Below are positions 22,956-31,389 of a stretch of DNA of 64,000 bases, in pieces; the stretch's first letter is position 1; every line of letters begins with the position of its first letter. Position numbers and translations under genes: made by a program. This DNA comes from Streptomyces lomondensis. Lineage in GTDB: Bacteria > Actinomycetota > Actinomycetes > Streptomycetales > Streptomycetaceae. The notes below the pieces were generated by a model. It did not search any database, had not been told where the DNA came from, and saw nothing but the letters and a program-made list of their open reading frames with translations. The stretch is from NCBI RefSeq assembly GCF_014651035.1, contig NZ_BMWC01000001.1, positions 1,519,581 through 1,583,580 on the forward strand. Direction: 5' to 3'.

Positions 22956-23945
22956 CTACGGCACGACCACGATCTTGCGGCCGACCCCCGCCGCGAACTG
23001 CTCCAGCGCCTCCGGGTACCGCTCCAGCGGGATGCGGTCGCTGATGAAGACCTCCGGGTCGAGGACCCCGTTCGCGAACAGCTCGGCCGCCCGCTCGAAG
23101 CTGTGCAGCACCGCCATCGAGCCCGTGATGGTGATCTCCTGGTTGTAGATGCGGTACGGGTCGATCGTCACGCGCGTCGCGTAGTCGGCCACGCCGAACT
23201 GGAGGAACGTGCCCGCCTTGGCCACCCGGTCCAGGCCGTCCTGGATCGCCGCCGCGTTGCCCGTGGCGTCGACGACCAGGTCCCAGCCCTGCGGGCGGTC
23301 CAGTTCGTCGGGGCTGGCGGCGGACGCCGAGACGCCGAGGCGGTGGGCCGTCTCCAGGCGGGCCGGGTTCACGTCGACGACGTCCACGCTCGCCGCGCCC
23401 GTGCGCTTGGCCAGCTCCAGCATCATCAGGCCCATCGTGCCGGAGCCGTAGATCAGCACGTGCGCGCCGAGGCGGGACTGCAGGACGTCGTAGCCCCGAA
23501 CCGCGCAGGACAGCGGCTCCACGAGTGCCGCGTCCTCGGTGCGGACGTGGTCGGGGAGCTTGACGCAGTTCGCCACGGGGGCGACCGCGTACTTCGCCGC
23601 GCCGCCGGCCGTCGTCACGCCGATCGCCGCCCAGCGTTCGCAGAGGTTGTTGTGGCCCGTACGGCAGTAGCGGCACTCGTAGCAGTAAAGGGACGGGTCG
23701 ACCGCGACCCGGTCGCCCACCGACAGTTCCGTGACTTGGGTGCCGACGCCGACCACCTCGCCCGCGAACTCGTGCCCGGGCACGATCGGCAGCTTCGGGG
23801 CGAACTCGCCCTGGAGAATGTGCAGGTCCGTGCCGCACAGCCCGCAGGCCGCGACCTCGACGACGACCTCGCGCGGCCCTGGCGTCGGGTCCGGGACCTC
23901 GGCGACGACGGCCCTGCCCACGGACTCGATGACGGCGGCCTTCAT
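22956..23945 (-). CDS. Zinc-dependent polyol (sorbitol/xylitol-type) dehydrogenase
   Basis: A 329-residue medium-chain dehydrogenase. Catalytic zinc ligands are in C-G-L-C-G-T-D (about 34-40) and G-H-E-F-A-G-E (about 57-63). A structural-zinc-type cluster, C-Y-E-C-R-Y-C-R-T-G-H-N-N-L-C, is at about 88-102, and the Rossmann motif G-S-G-T-M-G is near 167. It oxidises a sugar alcohol to a ketose with NAD. It overlaps the upstream permease gene by four bases and is the last gene of a polyol importer operon, so its substrate is probably the imported sugar alcohol. Confidence 0.85.
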   Translation of the reverse strand: MKAAVIESVGRAVVAEVPDPTPGPREVVVEVAACGLCGTDLHILQGEFAPKLPIVPGHEFAGEVVGVGTQVTELSVGDRVAVDPSLYCYECRYCRTGHNNLCERWAAIGVTTAGGAAKYAVAPVANCVKLPDHVRTEDAALVEPLSCAVRGYDVLQSRLGAHVLIYGSGTMGLMMLELAKRTGAASVDVVDVNPARLETAHRLGVSASAASPDELDRPQGWDLVVDATGNAAAIQDGLDRVAKAGTFLQFGVADYATRVTIDPYRIYNQEITITGSMAVLHSFERAAELFANGVLDPEVFISDRIPLERYPEALEQFAAGVGRKIVVVP

Positions 23946-24793
23946 TTGACGGCTCCCAACGACAGGCCCTGGACCAGCTTGTCCTGGGCGGCGAACCCCG
24001 CGGCGAGCACCGGCAGGGAGATGACGAGCGACGCGGCGCACACCTTCGCCAGGAACAGGCCCTGGCTGGTGATGAAGCCGGTCAGGAAGACGGGGGCGGT
24101 CTCGGCGACCACGCCCGTCAGCACCCGGGCGAAGAGCAGTTCGTTCCAGCTGAAGATGAAGCAGATGAGGGCCGTCGCGGCGATGCCGGGCAGGGCGATC
24201 GGGGCGACCACGCGTGCGAGGACCGTCGGCAGCCGGGCCCCGTCCACCCGGGCCGCCTCGATCACCGCGACCGGGATCTCGGCGAGGAAGGACTGCATCA
24301 TCCACACCGCGATCGGCAGGTTCATGGAGGTGTAGAGGATGACCAGCAGCCAGATGTTGTCGAGCATCCCGGCGTTCTTGGCGAACAGGTAGATCGGCAG
24401 CAGGCCCGCCACGGCCGGCAGCATCTTCGTGGAGAGGAAGAAGAACAGCACGTCCGTCCACTTGCGGACGCGGTTGATCGACAGCGCGTAGGCCGCCGGG
24501 AAGGCCAGCAGCAGGACCAGCAGGGTCGAGGCCACGGACGCGACCGTGGAGTTGATCAGCGCCGGCCAGGGGCTCGCGCCGCCGCCCGCGCCGAAGAACT
24601 CGCGGTAGCCGTCCAGGGTCAGGGCGGCCGCGAACGAGGGCGGGTTGGTCGCCGCGTCCTGCTCGGAGTGGAAGGACGTCAGCGCCATCCACGCGATGGG
24701 CAGGAAGAACGCGATGCCGAGCAGCCAGGCCAGCAGGCCCAGGCCCGCTCCCTTGCCTCGGACACGGCGGGCACGCAGGGCGTTCGTGCTCAT
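23942..24793 (-). CDS. Polyol-type ABC transporter permease (MalG type)
   Basis: A 283-residue six-span permease; the ATPase-docking loop is V-I-E-A-A-R-V-D-G-A-R-L. It overlaps both neighbours by four bases (ATGA junctions), so the operon is tightly coupled. With the dehydrogenase and a DeoR regulator it resembles mannitol/sorbitol (Smo/Mtl) importers. Confidence 0.88.
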   Translation of the reverse strand: MSTNALRARRVRGKGAGLGLLAWLLGIAFFLPIAWMALTSFHSEQDAATNPPSFAAALTLDGYREFFGAGGGASPWPALINSTVASVASTLLVLLLAFPAAYALSINRVRKWTDVLFFFLSTKMLPAVAGLLPIYLFAKNAGMLDNIWLLVILYTSMNLPIAVWMMQSFLAEIPVAVIEAARVDGARLPTVLARVVAPIALPGIAATALICFIFSWNELLFARVLTGVVAETAPVFLTGFITSQGLFLAKVCAASLVISLPVLAAGFAAQDKLVQGLSLGAVK

Positions 24794-25731
24794 GCGCGGG
24801 ACACCTCCTCGCGGAACAGGGACGACACCACGCGCAGGGCGAAGGTCGCGATGACGATCGAGCCGATGACGACCAGGACGCCCGCGGCCGAGGCGAGGCC
24901 GTTCTCGTGGGCCTGGTAGAAGCTCTGGTAGACGGTGTAGGGGAGGTTGGCGGTGCCCAGGCCGCCCGATGTGATCGTGAAGACCGCGTCGAAGTTCTGG
25001 ACGATGTAGATCGAGCCCAGCAGGGCGCCCAGTTCGAGGTAGCGGCGCAGGTGCGGGAGCGTCAGGTGGACGAAGATCTGCCAGTCGCTCGCGCCGTCGA
25101 CCCGGGCCGCCTCGATCTGCTCGTGGTCGCGGCTCTGGAGGCCGGCGAGCAGGATCAGCATCATGAACGGGGTCCACTGCCAGACGAGCGAGGCCTCCAC
25201 CGCGAGCAGCGGGGTGTTCGAGATCCAGTCGGGCTGTGGGCCGCCCACATAGTGCAACAACCCATTGAACAGGCCGTATTCAGGGTTGTAGAGCACATGC
25301 TTCCAGAGCAGGGCCGCCGCGACCGGTACCACCAGGAAGGGCGCGATCAGCAGCGTCCGGACGATGCCCCGGCCGCGGAACCTCCGGTCCAGCAGCAGGG
25401 CCAGGACCAGTCCCAGCACCAGGCTGGCCAGGACCACCGCCACCGTCAGCAGCACGGTCGTCCACACCGACTGGCGCAGGTCCGGGTCGGTGAGGACCTC
25501 CTGGTAGTTGTCCAGGCCCGTGAAGTGGCGGGCGTCGGGATAGAGGCTGTTCCAGTCGAAGAAGGAGATCACCAGTGTGGCCACGAAGGGCAGCTGGGTG
25601 ACGACGATCATGAAGATCAGGGCGGGGAGCAGCGGGGCGCGGGTGGCCCAGGCGCGCAGGCGGGCGGAGGGCCGGCGGACCGGGGCGGGCGTCTCGGGAG
25701 CGGCCACGGGGGCCGTTGTCATGGCGGTCAT
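24790..25731 (-). CDS. Polyol-type ABC transporter permease (MalF type)
   Basis: A 313-residue six-span permease with the docking loop Q-I-E-A-A-R-V-D-G-A-S-D-W-Q near residue 215. The start at 25731 overlaps the stop of the binding-protein gene (ATGA); an internal ATG at 25722 is a possible alternative. It forms the channel with the next permease. Confidence 0.88.
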   Translation of the reverse strand: MTAMTTAPVAAPETPAPVRRPSARLRAWATRAPLLPALIFMIVVTQLPFVATLVISFFDWNSLYPDARHFTGLDNYQEVLTDPDLRQSVWTTVLLTVAVVLASLVLGLVLALLLDRRFRGRGIVRTLLIAPFLVVPVAAALLWKHVLYNPEYGLFNGLLHYVGGPQPDWISNTPLLAVEASLVWQWTPFMMLILLAGLQSRDHEQIEAARVDGASDWQIFVHLTLPHLRRYLELGALLGSIYIVQNFDAVFTITSGGLGTANLPYTVYQSFYQAHENGLASAAGVLVVIGSIVIATFALRVVSSLFREEVSRA

Positions 25732-27101
25732 CGTCCCTCGTACTCCTCGGAGATCTTCTCGGCGAGCGCCTGCGACTTCGTCAGGGCCGACTCGACGGAC
25801 TGGCGCCCGGCGATGGCCGCGCTGATCTCCTGGGAGACCTTGGTGCCGAGGTCGGTGAACTCGGGGATGCCGACGAACTGGATGCCGGGCGCGGGCCGCG
25901 GCTGCACGCCGGGGTCGTTCGGCCGGGCCGCCTCGATGGCCTCCCGGGTCATCTCCTGGAAGGCGGCGGCCTCCTTGCGGTAGGCGAGGTCGGCGTAGGT
26001 GGACGCGCGCTTGCCGGCCGGGACGTTGGACCAGCCGATCTCGTCGCCGACCAGCTGCTCGTACTCCTTGCCGGACGCCCAGGAGACGAACTTCCAGGCG
26101 TTGTCGGGGTTGCGGGAGGCCTTCTGGATGCCCCAGGCCCAGGTGTAGAGCCAGCCGGAGGACTCCGTCTTCTCGACGGGGGCGGGGGCGTAGCCGACCT
26201 TGCCCTTGACAGGGGAGTTCGCCGCCTCCAGGGAGCCGGCCGCGGAGGTGGCGTCGTACCACATGGCGACCTTGCCCTGGGTCATGTTGTTCAGGCACTC
26301 GGCGAAGCCGGACTGGGCGGCGCCGGACTCGCCGTGCTCGCGCACCAGGTCGACATAGAACTTCGTCGCCTTCTCGAACTCGGGGGAGTCGAGCCGCGCC
26401 TTCCAGTCCTTGTCGAACCAGGTGCCGCCGAAGGTGTTCACGACCGTGGTGAGCGGTGCCATCACCTCGCCCCAGCCGGGCAGGCCGCGCAGGCAGATGC
26501 CCTTCATGCCGGGTTCGGCCCCGTCGGCCTTCGCCGCGAGGTCCGCCACCTGCTGCCAGGTGGGGTGCGCGGGCATCTTCAGGCCCTTCGCGGCGAACAC
26601 GTCCTTGCGGTACATGAGGAACGACGACTCGCCGTAGAAGGGCTGGCCGTAGAGCTTGCCGTCCTCCGCGGTGAGGGACTGGCGCATCGGCTTCAGGATG
26701 TCCTGCTCGTCGTAGCCCGGGTCCTCGGCGACGTAGCTGTTCATCTCGTGCAGCCAGCCGTTGCGGGCGTAGATCGGTATCTCGTAGTTGGACAGCGTGG
26801 CGACGTCGTACTGGCCGGCCTGGTTGGCGAAGTCCTGGCTGATCTTGTCGCGGACGTCGTTCTCGGGCAGGACCGTGAAGTTGACCTTGATGCCCGTCTC
26901 CTTGGTGAAGTGGGCGCGGGTCAGCTTCTGCAGCTCGACCATCTGGGGGTTGTTGACCATCAGGACGTTGATGGCGTCGCCGCCGGATCCGGCCCCGCCC
27001 GCGCCGACCCAGCAGCCGGAGAGCAGCGGGGCGAGCAGCGTCCCTGCGGCGGCCAGGGCGAGCGTGGCTCGCGGTGGCCGTCGTCGGCTCTGGGTTCGCA
27101 T
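25728..27101 (-). CDS. Polyol/sugar ABC transporter substrate-binding lipoprotein
   Basis: A 457-residue family 1 solute-binding protein with lipobox L-L-S-G-C30 after a basic, hydrophobic signal. Motifs such as Y-D-V-A-T-L-S-N-Y-E-I-P-I-Y-A-R-N-G-W and M-W-Y-D-A-T-S-A-A are those of SmoE/mannitol-type binders. It heads the importer operon on the minus strand, with permeases and a polyol dehydrogenase behind it and a DeoR regulator in front. Confidence 0.87.
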   Translation of the reverse strand: MRTQSRRRPPRATLALAAAGTLLAPLLSGCWVGAGGAGSGGDAINVLMVNNPQMVELQKLTRAHFTKETGIKVNFTVLPENDVRDKISQDFANQAGQYDVATLSNYEIPIYARNGWLHEMNSYVAEDPGYDEQDILKPMRQSLTAEDGKLYGQPFYGESSFLMYRKDVFAAKGLKMPAHPTWQQVADLAAKADGAEPGMKGICLRGLPGWGEVMAPLTTVVNTFGGTWFDKDWKARLDSPEFEKATKFYVDLVREHGESGAAQSGFAECLNNMTQGKVAMWYDATSAAGSLEAANSPVKGKVGYAPAPVEKTESSGWLYTWAWGIQKASRNPDNAWKFVSWASGKEYEQLVGDEIGWSNVPAGKRASTYADLAYRKEAAAFQEMTREAIEAARPNDPGVQPRPAPGIQFVGIPEFTDLGTKVSQEISAAIAGRQSVESALTKSQALAEKISEEYEGR

Positions 27102-27180
27102 GGATCGCTCCTGGATGTATGGGGAGATAAGGGGCAGGGCGGGGCGTGGAGGTGCCCTGTGGGGGAGGTGGTGGGGTGGG

Positions 27181-27948
27181 TCAGACGCGGATGACCTGGG
27201 GCCCGAGCAGTGAGTAGCGGTGGGCCTCGGCCGCGGGCAGCAGGGTGCTCGTCACGATCGTCTCCAGCGTGCCGACCTCGGCGAACCGGCAGAAGCTGAC
27301 CGCTCCGAACTTGCTGTGCACGCCCGCGAACACGGTGCGGCGGGCGGCCCGGATCGCCTGGGCCTTGACCTCGCTGACGGCCGGGTCGGGGGTGGTGAGG
27401 CCGTGCTCGCGGGAGATGCCGTTGGCGCCGATGAACGCCAGGTCGACGACGAAGCCGGCCAGCATCTTCGTCGTCCAGTGGTCGACGGTCGCGAGGGTGC
27501 CGGAGCGGACCCGGCCGCCGAGCAGGAGGACGGACATGGAGTCGGTTCCGGCCAGCGCGCCGGCGACCGGCAGGGACGCGGTGACCACGGTCAGCGGCCG
27601 GTCCCGGGGGAGTGCCTCGGCGATGAGCTGCGGGGTGTAGCCCTCGTCGACGAAGACCGTCTCGGCGTCCCCGAGCAGCTCGGCGGCCGCGGCCGCGATG
27701 CGGCGCTTCTCGGGGACGTGGCTGGTGGCGCGGAAGGCGAGCGTCGTCTCGAAGCCGGCGCTCTCCACGGGGTAGGCGCCGCCGTGGGTGCGGCGGAGCA
27801 GGCCGTGGTCCTCCAGGACGCGGAGGTCCCGCCGCACGGTCTCCTTGGCCACGCCCAGTTCGGCGGCGAGGGCGGTGACGTCGACGGAGCCGGCGCGCCG
27901 CGCGGCCAGCACGATCTCGCGCTGGCGTTCTTCCGCGGTTCTGGTCAT
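27181..27948 (-). CDS. DeoR family sugar-operon regulator
   Basis: A 255-residue regulator. The N-terminal DeoR helix-turn-helix (about 5-58) reads R-Q-R-E-I-V then V-T-A-L-A-A-E-L-G-V-A-K-E-T-V-R-R-D-L-R-V-L-E. The C-terminal DeoRC sensor domain has V-F-V-D-E-G-Y-T and L-A-F-I-G-A-N-G-I-S. These proteins usually sense phosphorylated sugars. ATG 27948 is chosen; a GTG at 27957 is possible. It is 79 bases upstream of the importer genes on the same strand and probably regulates them and itself. Confidence 0.87.
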   Translation of the reverse strand: MTRTAEERQREIVLAARRAGSVDVTALAAELGVAKETVRRDLRVLEDHGLLRRTHGGAYPVESAGFETTLAFRATSHVPEKRRIAAAAAELLGDAETVFVDEGYTPQLIAEALPRDRPLTVVTASLPVAGALAGTDSMSVLLLGGRVRSGTLATVDHWTTKMLAGFVVDLAFIGANGISREHGLTTPDPAVSEVKAQAIRAARRTVFAGVHSKFGAVSFCRFAEVGTLETIVTSTLLPAAEAHRYSLLGPQVIRV

Positions 27949-28122
27949 GGCCGTCACCCGCCTTCCTGCCGTACTGCCCGTTCGGGCCCTCGGTCGGGCC
28001 ATGGAGGAAGTTCTACAGCGGGTGTTCCGCGGTGGCCAGGTCCGTTGCGGGCGCGATCCTGCCCGGGTGTGCCCGTTCGGTCTTGAGGGTGTGGGGGCTG
28101 CCGCGGGGAGGTCGTGGCCGTC

Positions 28123-28170
28123 CGCGGGTGCGTTGTGGCCGGTCGCGCAGTTCCCCGCGCCCCTGAGGGC
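28123..28170 (+). repeat. Short interspersed palindromic repeat, copy 2
   Basis: This copy has the shared core CGCGCAGTTCCCCGCG at 28144-28159, in the 291-base gap between the DeoR gene and the uronate dehydrogenase gene. The rest of the gap (27949-28239) shows no other structure that I could identify. Confidence 0.6.
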
Positions 28171-28239
28171 GCTGCCCGAATGCCCGAGCGGGCAGGCCCG
28201 TTCTGTGCCCGCCCGCCCGTGTGCGACGACTCTTTCCGG

Positions 28240-29049
28240 TCAGTACGGCCAGATCGGCGGGTCCGTCACGAAGTGGCCGCCCAGGTAGGCGTGCGCCTCG
28301 TTCTCCGGGTCCAGCTCGCCCTGCTCGGCGATGAGCTTCTCGGCCCAGGGCTCGGAGTCGTCCTGCGGCTCGTAGCCGAGTGCGCGGGCGGTGGTGAGGT
28401 CCCACCACAGCCGGGTGTTGGCGGAGGAGCCGTGGACGACGGTGTGGCCGACGTGCTCGGCGGTCAGGGCCGCGTGGAAGAGGCGGGCGCCGTCGGCGGG
28501 GCTCATCCACACCGAGAGCATGCGCACGCTGGTCGGCTCGGGGAAGCAGGAGCCGATCCGCACCGAGACCGTCTCCAGGCCGTGCTTGTCCCAGTAGAGC
28601 TGCGCGAGGTCCTCGCCGAAGCACTTGGACAGGCCGTAGAAGGTGTCCGGGCGGCGCGGGGTGTCGATCGGGATCAGCGGGTCGTCGCCCTGGGGGCGGG
28701 GGGTGTAGCCGACGGCGTGGTTGGAGGAGGCGAAGACGATCCGGCCGACGCCCTCCTCGCGGGCGGCCTCGTACAGGTGGTAGGTGCCCTCGATGTTCGC
28801 CTTGAGGATCTTCTCGAAGGGGGCTTCCAGGGAGATGCCCGCGAGGTGGATGATCGCGTCGACGCCCCGGACCGCCTCGCGCACGGCGTCCTTGTCCCCA
28901 AGGTCCGCGGTGATCGCGTCCGGCGCGCCCTCGACCGGGCGCATGTCGAGCAGGCGCAGGTCGTAGCCGTAGTCCGGGAGCAGGTCCCGCATCAGGGTGC
29001 CGAGGCCGCCGGCGGCGCCGGTGAGCAGGACGGTGCGGGGAGCGGGCAT
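28240..29049 (-). CDS. udh: Uronate dehydrogenase (NAD-dependent SDR)
   Basis: A 269-residue short-chain dehydrogenase close in length and motifs to bacterial uronate dehydrogenases: L-L-T-G-A-A-G-G-L-G (nucleotide loop, about 8-17), I-H-L-A-G-I-S, F-A-S-S-N-H-A-V-G-Y (catalytic Ser), Y-G-L-S-K-C-F-G-E (Tyr and Lys), and R-I-G-S-C-F-P-E-P-T. It oxidises galacturonate or glucuronate to the aldaro-lactone. It diverges from kdgD, and the two promoters have matching structure. With the pectinases nearby it would be the entry of galacturonate into the oxidative pathway. ATG 29049 has a GGAG-type site. Confidence 0.8.
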   Translation of the reverse strand: MPAPRTVLLTGAAGGLGTLMRDLLPDYGYDLRLLDMRPVEGAPDAITADLGDKDAVREAVRGVDAIIHLAGISLEAPFEKILKANIEGTYHLYEAAREEGVGRIVFASSNHAVGYTPRPQGDDPLIPIDTPRRPDTFYGLSKCFGEDLAQLYWDKHGLETVSVRIGSCFPEPTSVRMLSVWMSPADGARLFHAALTAEHVGHTVVHGSSANTRLWWDLTTARALGYEPQDDSEPWAEKLIAEQGELDPENEAHAYLGGHFVTDPPIWPY

Positions 29050-29109
29050 CCTCGGGTCTCCTTGATCGCCAACCGTGCACATGAGCGCACGGCATTCATA
29101 TGCGTGGAC

Positions 29110-29139
29110 ACGCTAAGGAGGTGGGGCGGAGCCCGTCAA
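29110..29139 (-). promoter_or_regulatory. Promoter of udh
   Basis: On the minus strand, TTGACG (complement of 29134-29139) is 18 bases from TAGCGT (complement of 29110-29115). The -10 and the bases around it (CTTAGCGTG) are the same as in the divergent kdgD promoter. Confidence 0.65.
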
Positions 29140-29188
29140 GTGTGCCGCGGAAGGGGCGAATTCGCTGGTGCGTCGCGGGTGCGCGCGC

Positions 29189-29218
29189 TTGACCGGCACC
29201 AAGGCGGCGCCTTAGCGT
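29189..29218 (+). promoter_or_regulatory. Promoter of kdgD
   Basis: TTGACC (29189-29194), an 18-base spacer and TAGCGT (29213-29218) mirror the udh promoter on the other strand. Transcription should start near 29225. Confidence 0.65.
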
Positions 29219-29271
29219 GGAGTCGTTCAGAAATGTAGACGCCAATCATGAATATGGAACCGGGAGAGCTC

Positions 29272-30213
29272 GTGACGTCAGCCCCTCTCGCCGCTCGACT
29301 CAACGTCCCCAGCGGGCCGCTGTTCTTCCCGGTCACCGCCTACGGACCCGACGGCTCCGTGGACCTCGACACCTACCGCACGCATGTCCGTCGCGGGGTG
29401 GAGGCCGGAGCCGCCGCCGTGTTCGCCTGCTGCGGCACCGGCGAGTTCCACGCGCTGACGCCCGAGGAGTTCGAGGCGTGCGTACGGGTCGCCGCCGAGG
29501 CGGCCGAGGGGCGGGTGCCGGTCGTCGCGGGCGCCGGGTACGGCACCGCGCTCGCCGTGCGCTACGCCCGCCTCGCCGAGGCGGCCGGGGCGGACGGACT
29601 GCTCGCCATGCCGCCCTACCTCGTCGTCGCCGGGCAGGAGGGGCTGCTGCGGCACTACCGGGAGATCGCCGCCGCGACCGCCCTGCCGGTCGTCGTCTAC
29701 CAGCGCGACAACGCTGTCTTCACCCCGGAGACCGTCGTCGAACTGGCCCGCACGGACGGCATCATCGGCCTCAAGGACGGGCTCGGCGACCTCGACCTCA
29801 TGCAGCGCGTCGTCAGCGCCGTCCGCACCGAGGTCCCGGGCGACTTCCTCTACTTCAACGGCCTGCCGACGGCCGAGCAGACCCAGCTCGCCTACCGCGC
29901 CCTCGGCGTCACCCTCTACTCGTCCGCCGTGTTCTGCTTCGCGCCCGAGCTCGCCCTCGCCTTCCACCAGGCGCTCCGCAACGGCGACGACAGCGTGGTG
30001 GAGAAGCTGCTGGACGGCTTCTACCGCCCCTTCGTCGAACTGCGCGCCCAGGGCCGCGGGTACGCCGTCGCCCTCGTCAAGGCCGGCGTACGGCTGCGCG
30101 GACTGGACGTGGGGGAGGTCCGGCCCCCGCTCCACGAGCCCACGGAGGATCATGTCAAGCAGCTCGCCGAACTGATCGAACGCGGCTACGCGCTGCTGGA
30201 GGAGGCCAAGTGA
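29272..30213 (+). CDS. kdgD: 5-dehydro-4-deoxyglucarate dehydratase
   Basis: A DHDPS-superfamily barrel of 313 residues from GTG 29272, which follows GGGAGAG; ATG 29248 would add eight residues. The signature L-F-F-P-V-T-A-Y and C-C-G-T-G-E-F-H-A-L-T are characteristic of KdgD. V-V-V-Y-Q-R-D-N carries the catalytic tyrosine and I-I-G-L-K-D-G the Schiff-base lysine. The enzyme dehydrates and decarboxylates 5-dehydro-4-deoxyglucarate to 2,5-dioxopentanoate. It diverges from udh, an earlier enzyme of the same uronate pathway, and overlaps the next gene by four bases. Confidence 0.85.
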   Translation: MTSAPLAARLNVPSGPLFFPVTAYGPDGSVDLDTYRTHVRRGVEAGAAAVFACCGTGEFHALTPEEFEACVRVAAEAAEGRVPVVAGAGYGTALAVRYARLAEAAGADGLLAMPPYLVVAGQEGLLRHYREIAAATALPVVVYQRDNAVFTPETVVELARTDGIIGLKDGLGDLDLMQRVVSAVRTEVPGDFLYFNGLPTAEQTQLAYRALGVTLYSSAVFCFAPELALAFHQALRNGDDSVVEKLLDGFYRPFVELRAQGRGYAVALVKAGVRLRGLDVGEVRPPLHEPTEDHVKQLAELIERGYALLEEAK

Positions 30214-31373
30214 AGGCGTCGGCATTCGTCTACCCCTGGGACGTCAACGGGGACCCGGAGGCGCCCGCGCGGATCGCCGCGCTCGGCGTGCAGCAGGTGA
30301 CGCTCGCCGCCGCCTACCACTCCACGCGCGCCCTCACGCCCCGCCACCCGCGCCACCGCATCGTCACCGCCGAGCACGCCGCCGTGCTGTACCCGGCGGG
30401 CGACCGCTGGGACGGACGGGAGCTGCGCCCCTACCCGGCCGGTGACTGGGCTCCCGGTGACGCCTTCGGGGAGGCCGCCGCCGCGCTCGTGGACGCCGGT
30501 GTGGAGGTGCACACCTGGGTCGTCCTCGCCCACAACTCCCGCCTCGGCGCCGAGCACCCGGACACCTCCGTCGTCAACGCCTACGGCGACCGCTACCCCT
30601 GGGCGCCCTGCATCGCGCAGCCCGCCACGCGCGCGTACCTGACCGACCTGGCGGCCGAGGCGGCCGTCCGTCCCGGGGCACGCGGCACCGAGCTGGAATC
30701 CCTCGGCTGGTACGGCCTCCAGCATCTGCACGCCCACGACAAGACCGGCGGCGTCGGCCTCGGGGACGCCGGGCAGTACCTGATGGCGCTCTGCTTCTGC
30801 CCGTCCTGCCGGGAGGGCTACGGCCGGTACGGCCTGGACGCCGACGAGCTGGCGGCCGCCGTGCGGACCGCGCTGGAGCCGGTGTGGCAGGGCGGGCCCT
30901 CGGACGGAGGCTGGCCGGGCATCGAGAAGCTCCTCGGGGAGACGTTCGCGACCACCACGCGCGCGTACCGCGACGAAACCGCCCGCACGCTCCAGGAGGA
31001 GGCCGTCGCCGCGGTCCGGGCCGCCGCGCCCGATGACTTCCAGGTGCTGCTGCACGCGGACCCGGTGTCGTACCACGTGGGCGCCAACCCCGGGGTGGAC
31101 CCCGCGCACATCCTGTCCGTCGCGGACGGCGTGGTCGTCCCCTGCGCGGGCGGCACCGGCACGCTGACGCCGTTCGCCGCGCAGGGCCGGGAGGGCGCCG
31201 TCATCGCCGCCAACTTCACCGTCGTCTCCGGCATGGGCGGCAGCCCCGGCACCCTCGCCGCCGACGCGGCCGGGGCACGGCGGCTGGGCGCCACCGAACT
31301 GCGGCTGTATCACGCCGGGTTGGCGTCCGACGGCGACCTGGAGACGGTCCGCTCCGCCCTCGCCGGGCTCTGA
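30210..31373 (+). CDS. Uncharacterised protein in the uronate operon, possible TIM-barrel hydrolase
   Basis: A 387-residue cytoplasmic protein without signal peptide, starting at GTG 30210 inside the kdgD stop (GTGA). I do not recognise a characterised family. It begins F-V-Y-P-W-D-V, has an early A-A-A-Y-H-S-T-R, then T-W-V-V-L-A-H-N, an A-L-C-F-C-P-S-C-R metal-binding-like cysteine motif near residue 195, and late strands such as V-L-L-H-A-D-P-V. This alternating strand-helix texture, with a C-x-C-x2-C motif after an L-E-S-L-G-W-Y-G-L strand, resembles hypothetical glycoside-hydrolase-like barrels. Its coupling to kdgD suggests a step in uronate or oligosaccharide metabolism. Confidence 0.55.
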   Translation: MKASAFVYPWDVNGDPEAPARIAALGVQQVTLAAAYHSTRALTPRHPRHRIVTAEHAAVLYPAGDRWDGRELRPYPAGDWAPGDAFGEAAAALVDAGVEVHTWVVLAHNSRLGAEHPDTSVVNAYGDRYPWAPCIAQPATRAYLTDLAAEAAVRPGARGTELESLGWYGLQHLHAHDKTGGVGLGDAGQYLMALCFCPSCREGYGRYGLDADELAAAVRTALEPVWQGGPSDGGWPGIEKLLGETFATTTRAYRDETARTLQEEAVAAVRAAAPDDFQVLLHADPVSYHVGANPGVDPAHILSVADGVVVPCAGGTGTLTPFAAQGREGAVIAANFTVVSGMGGSPGTLAADAAGARRLGATELRLYHAGLASDGDLETVRSALAGL

Positions 31374-31389
31374 GACGGCGGGGCGGACG

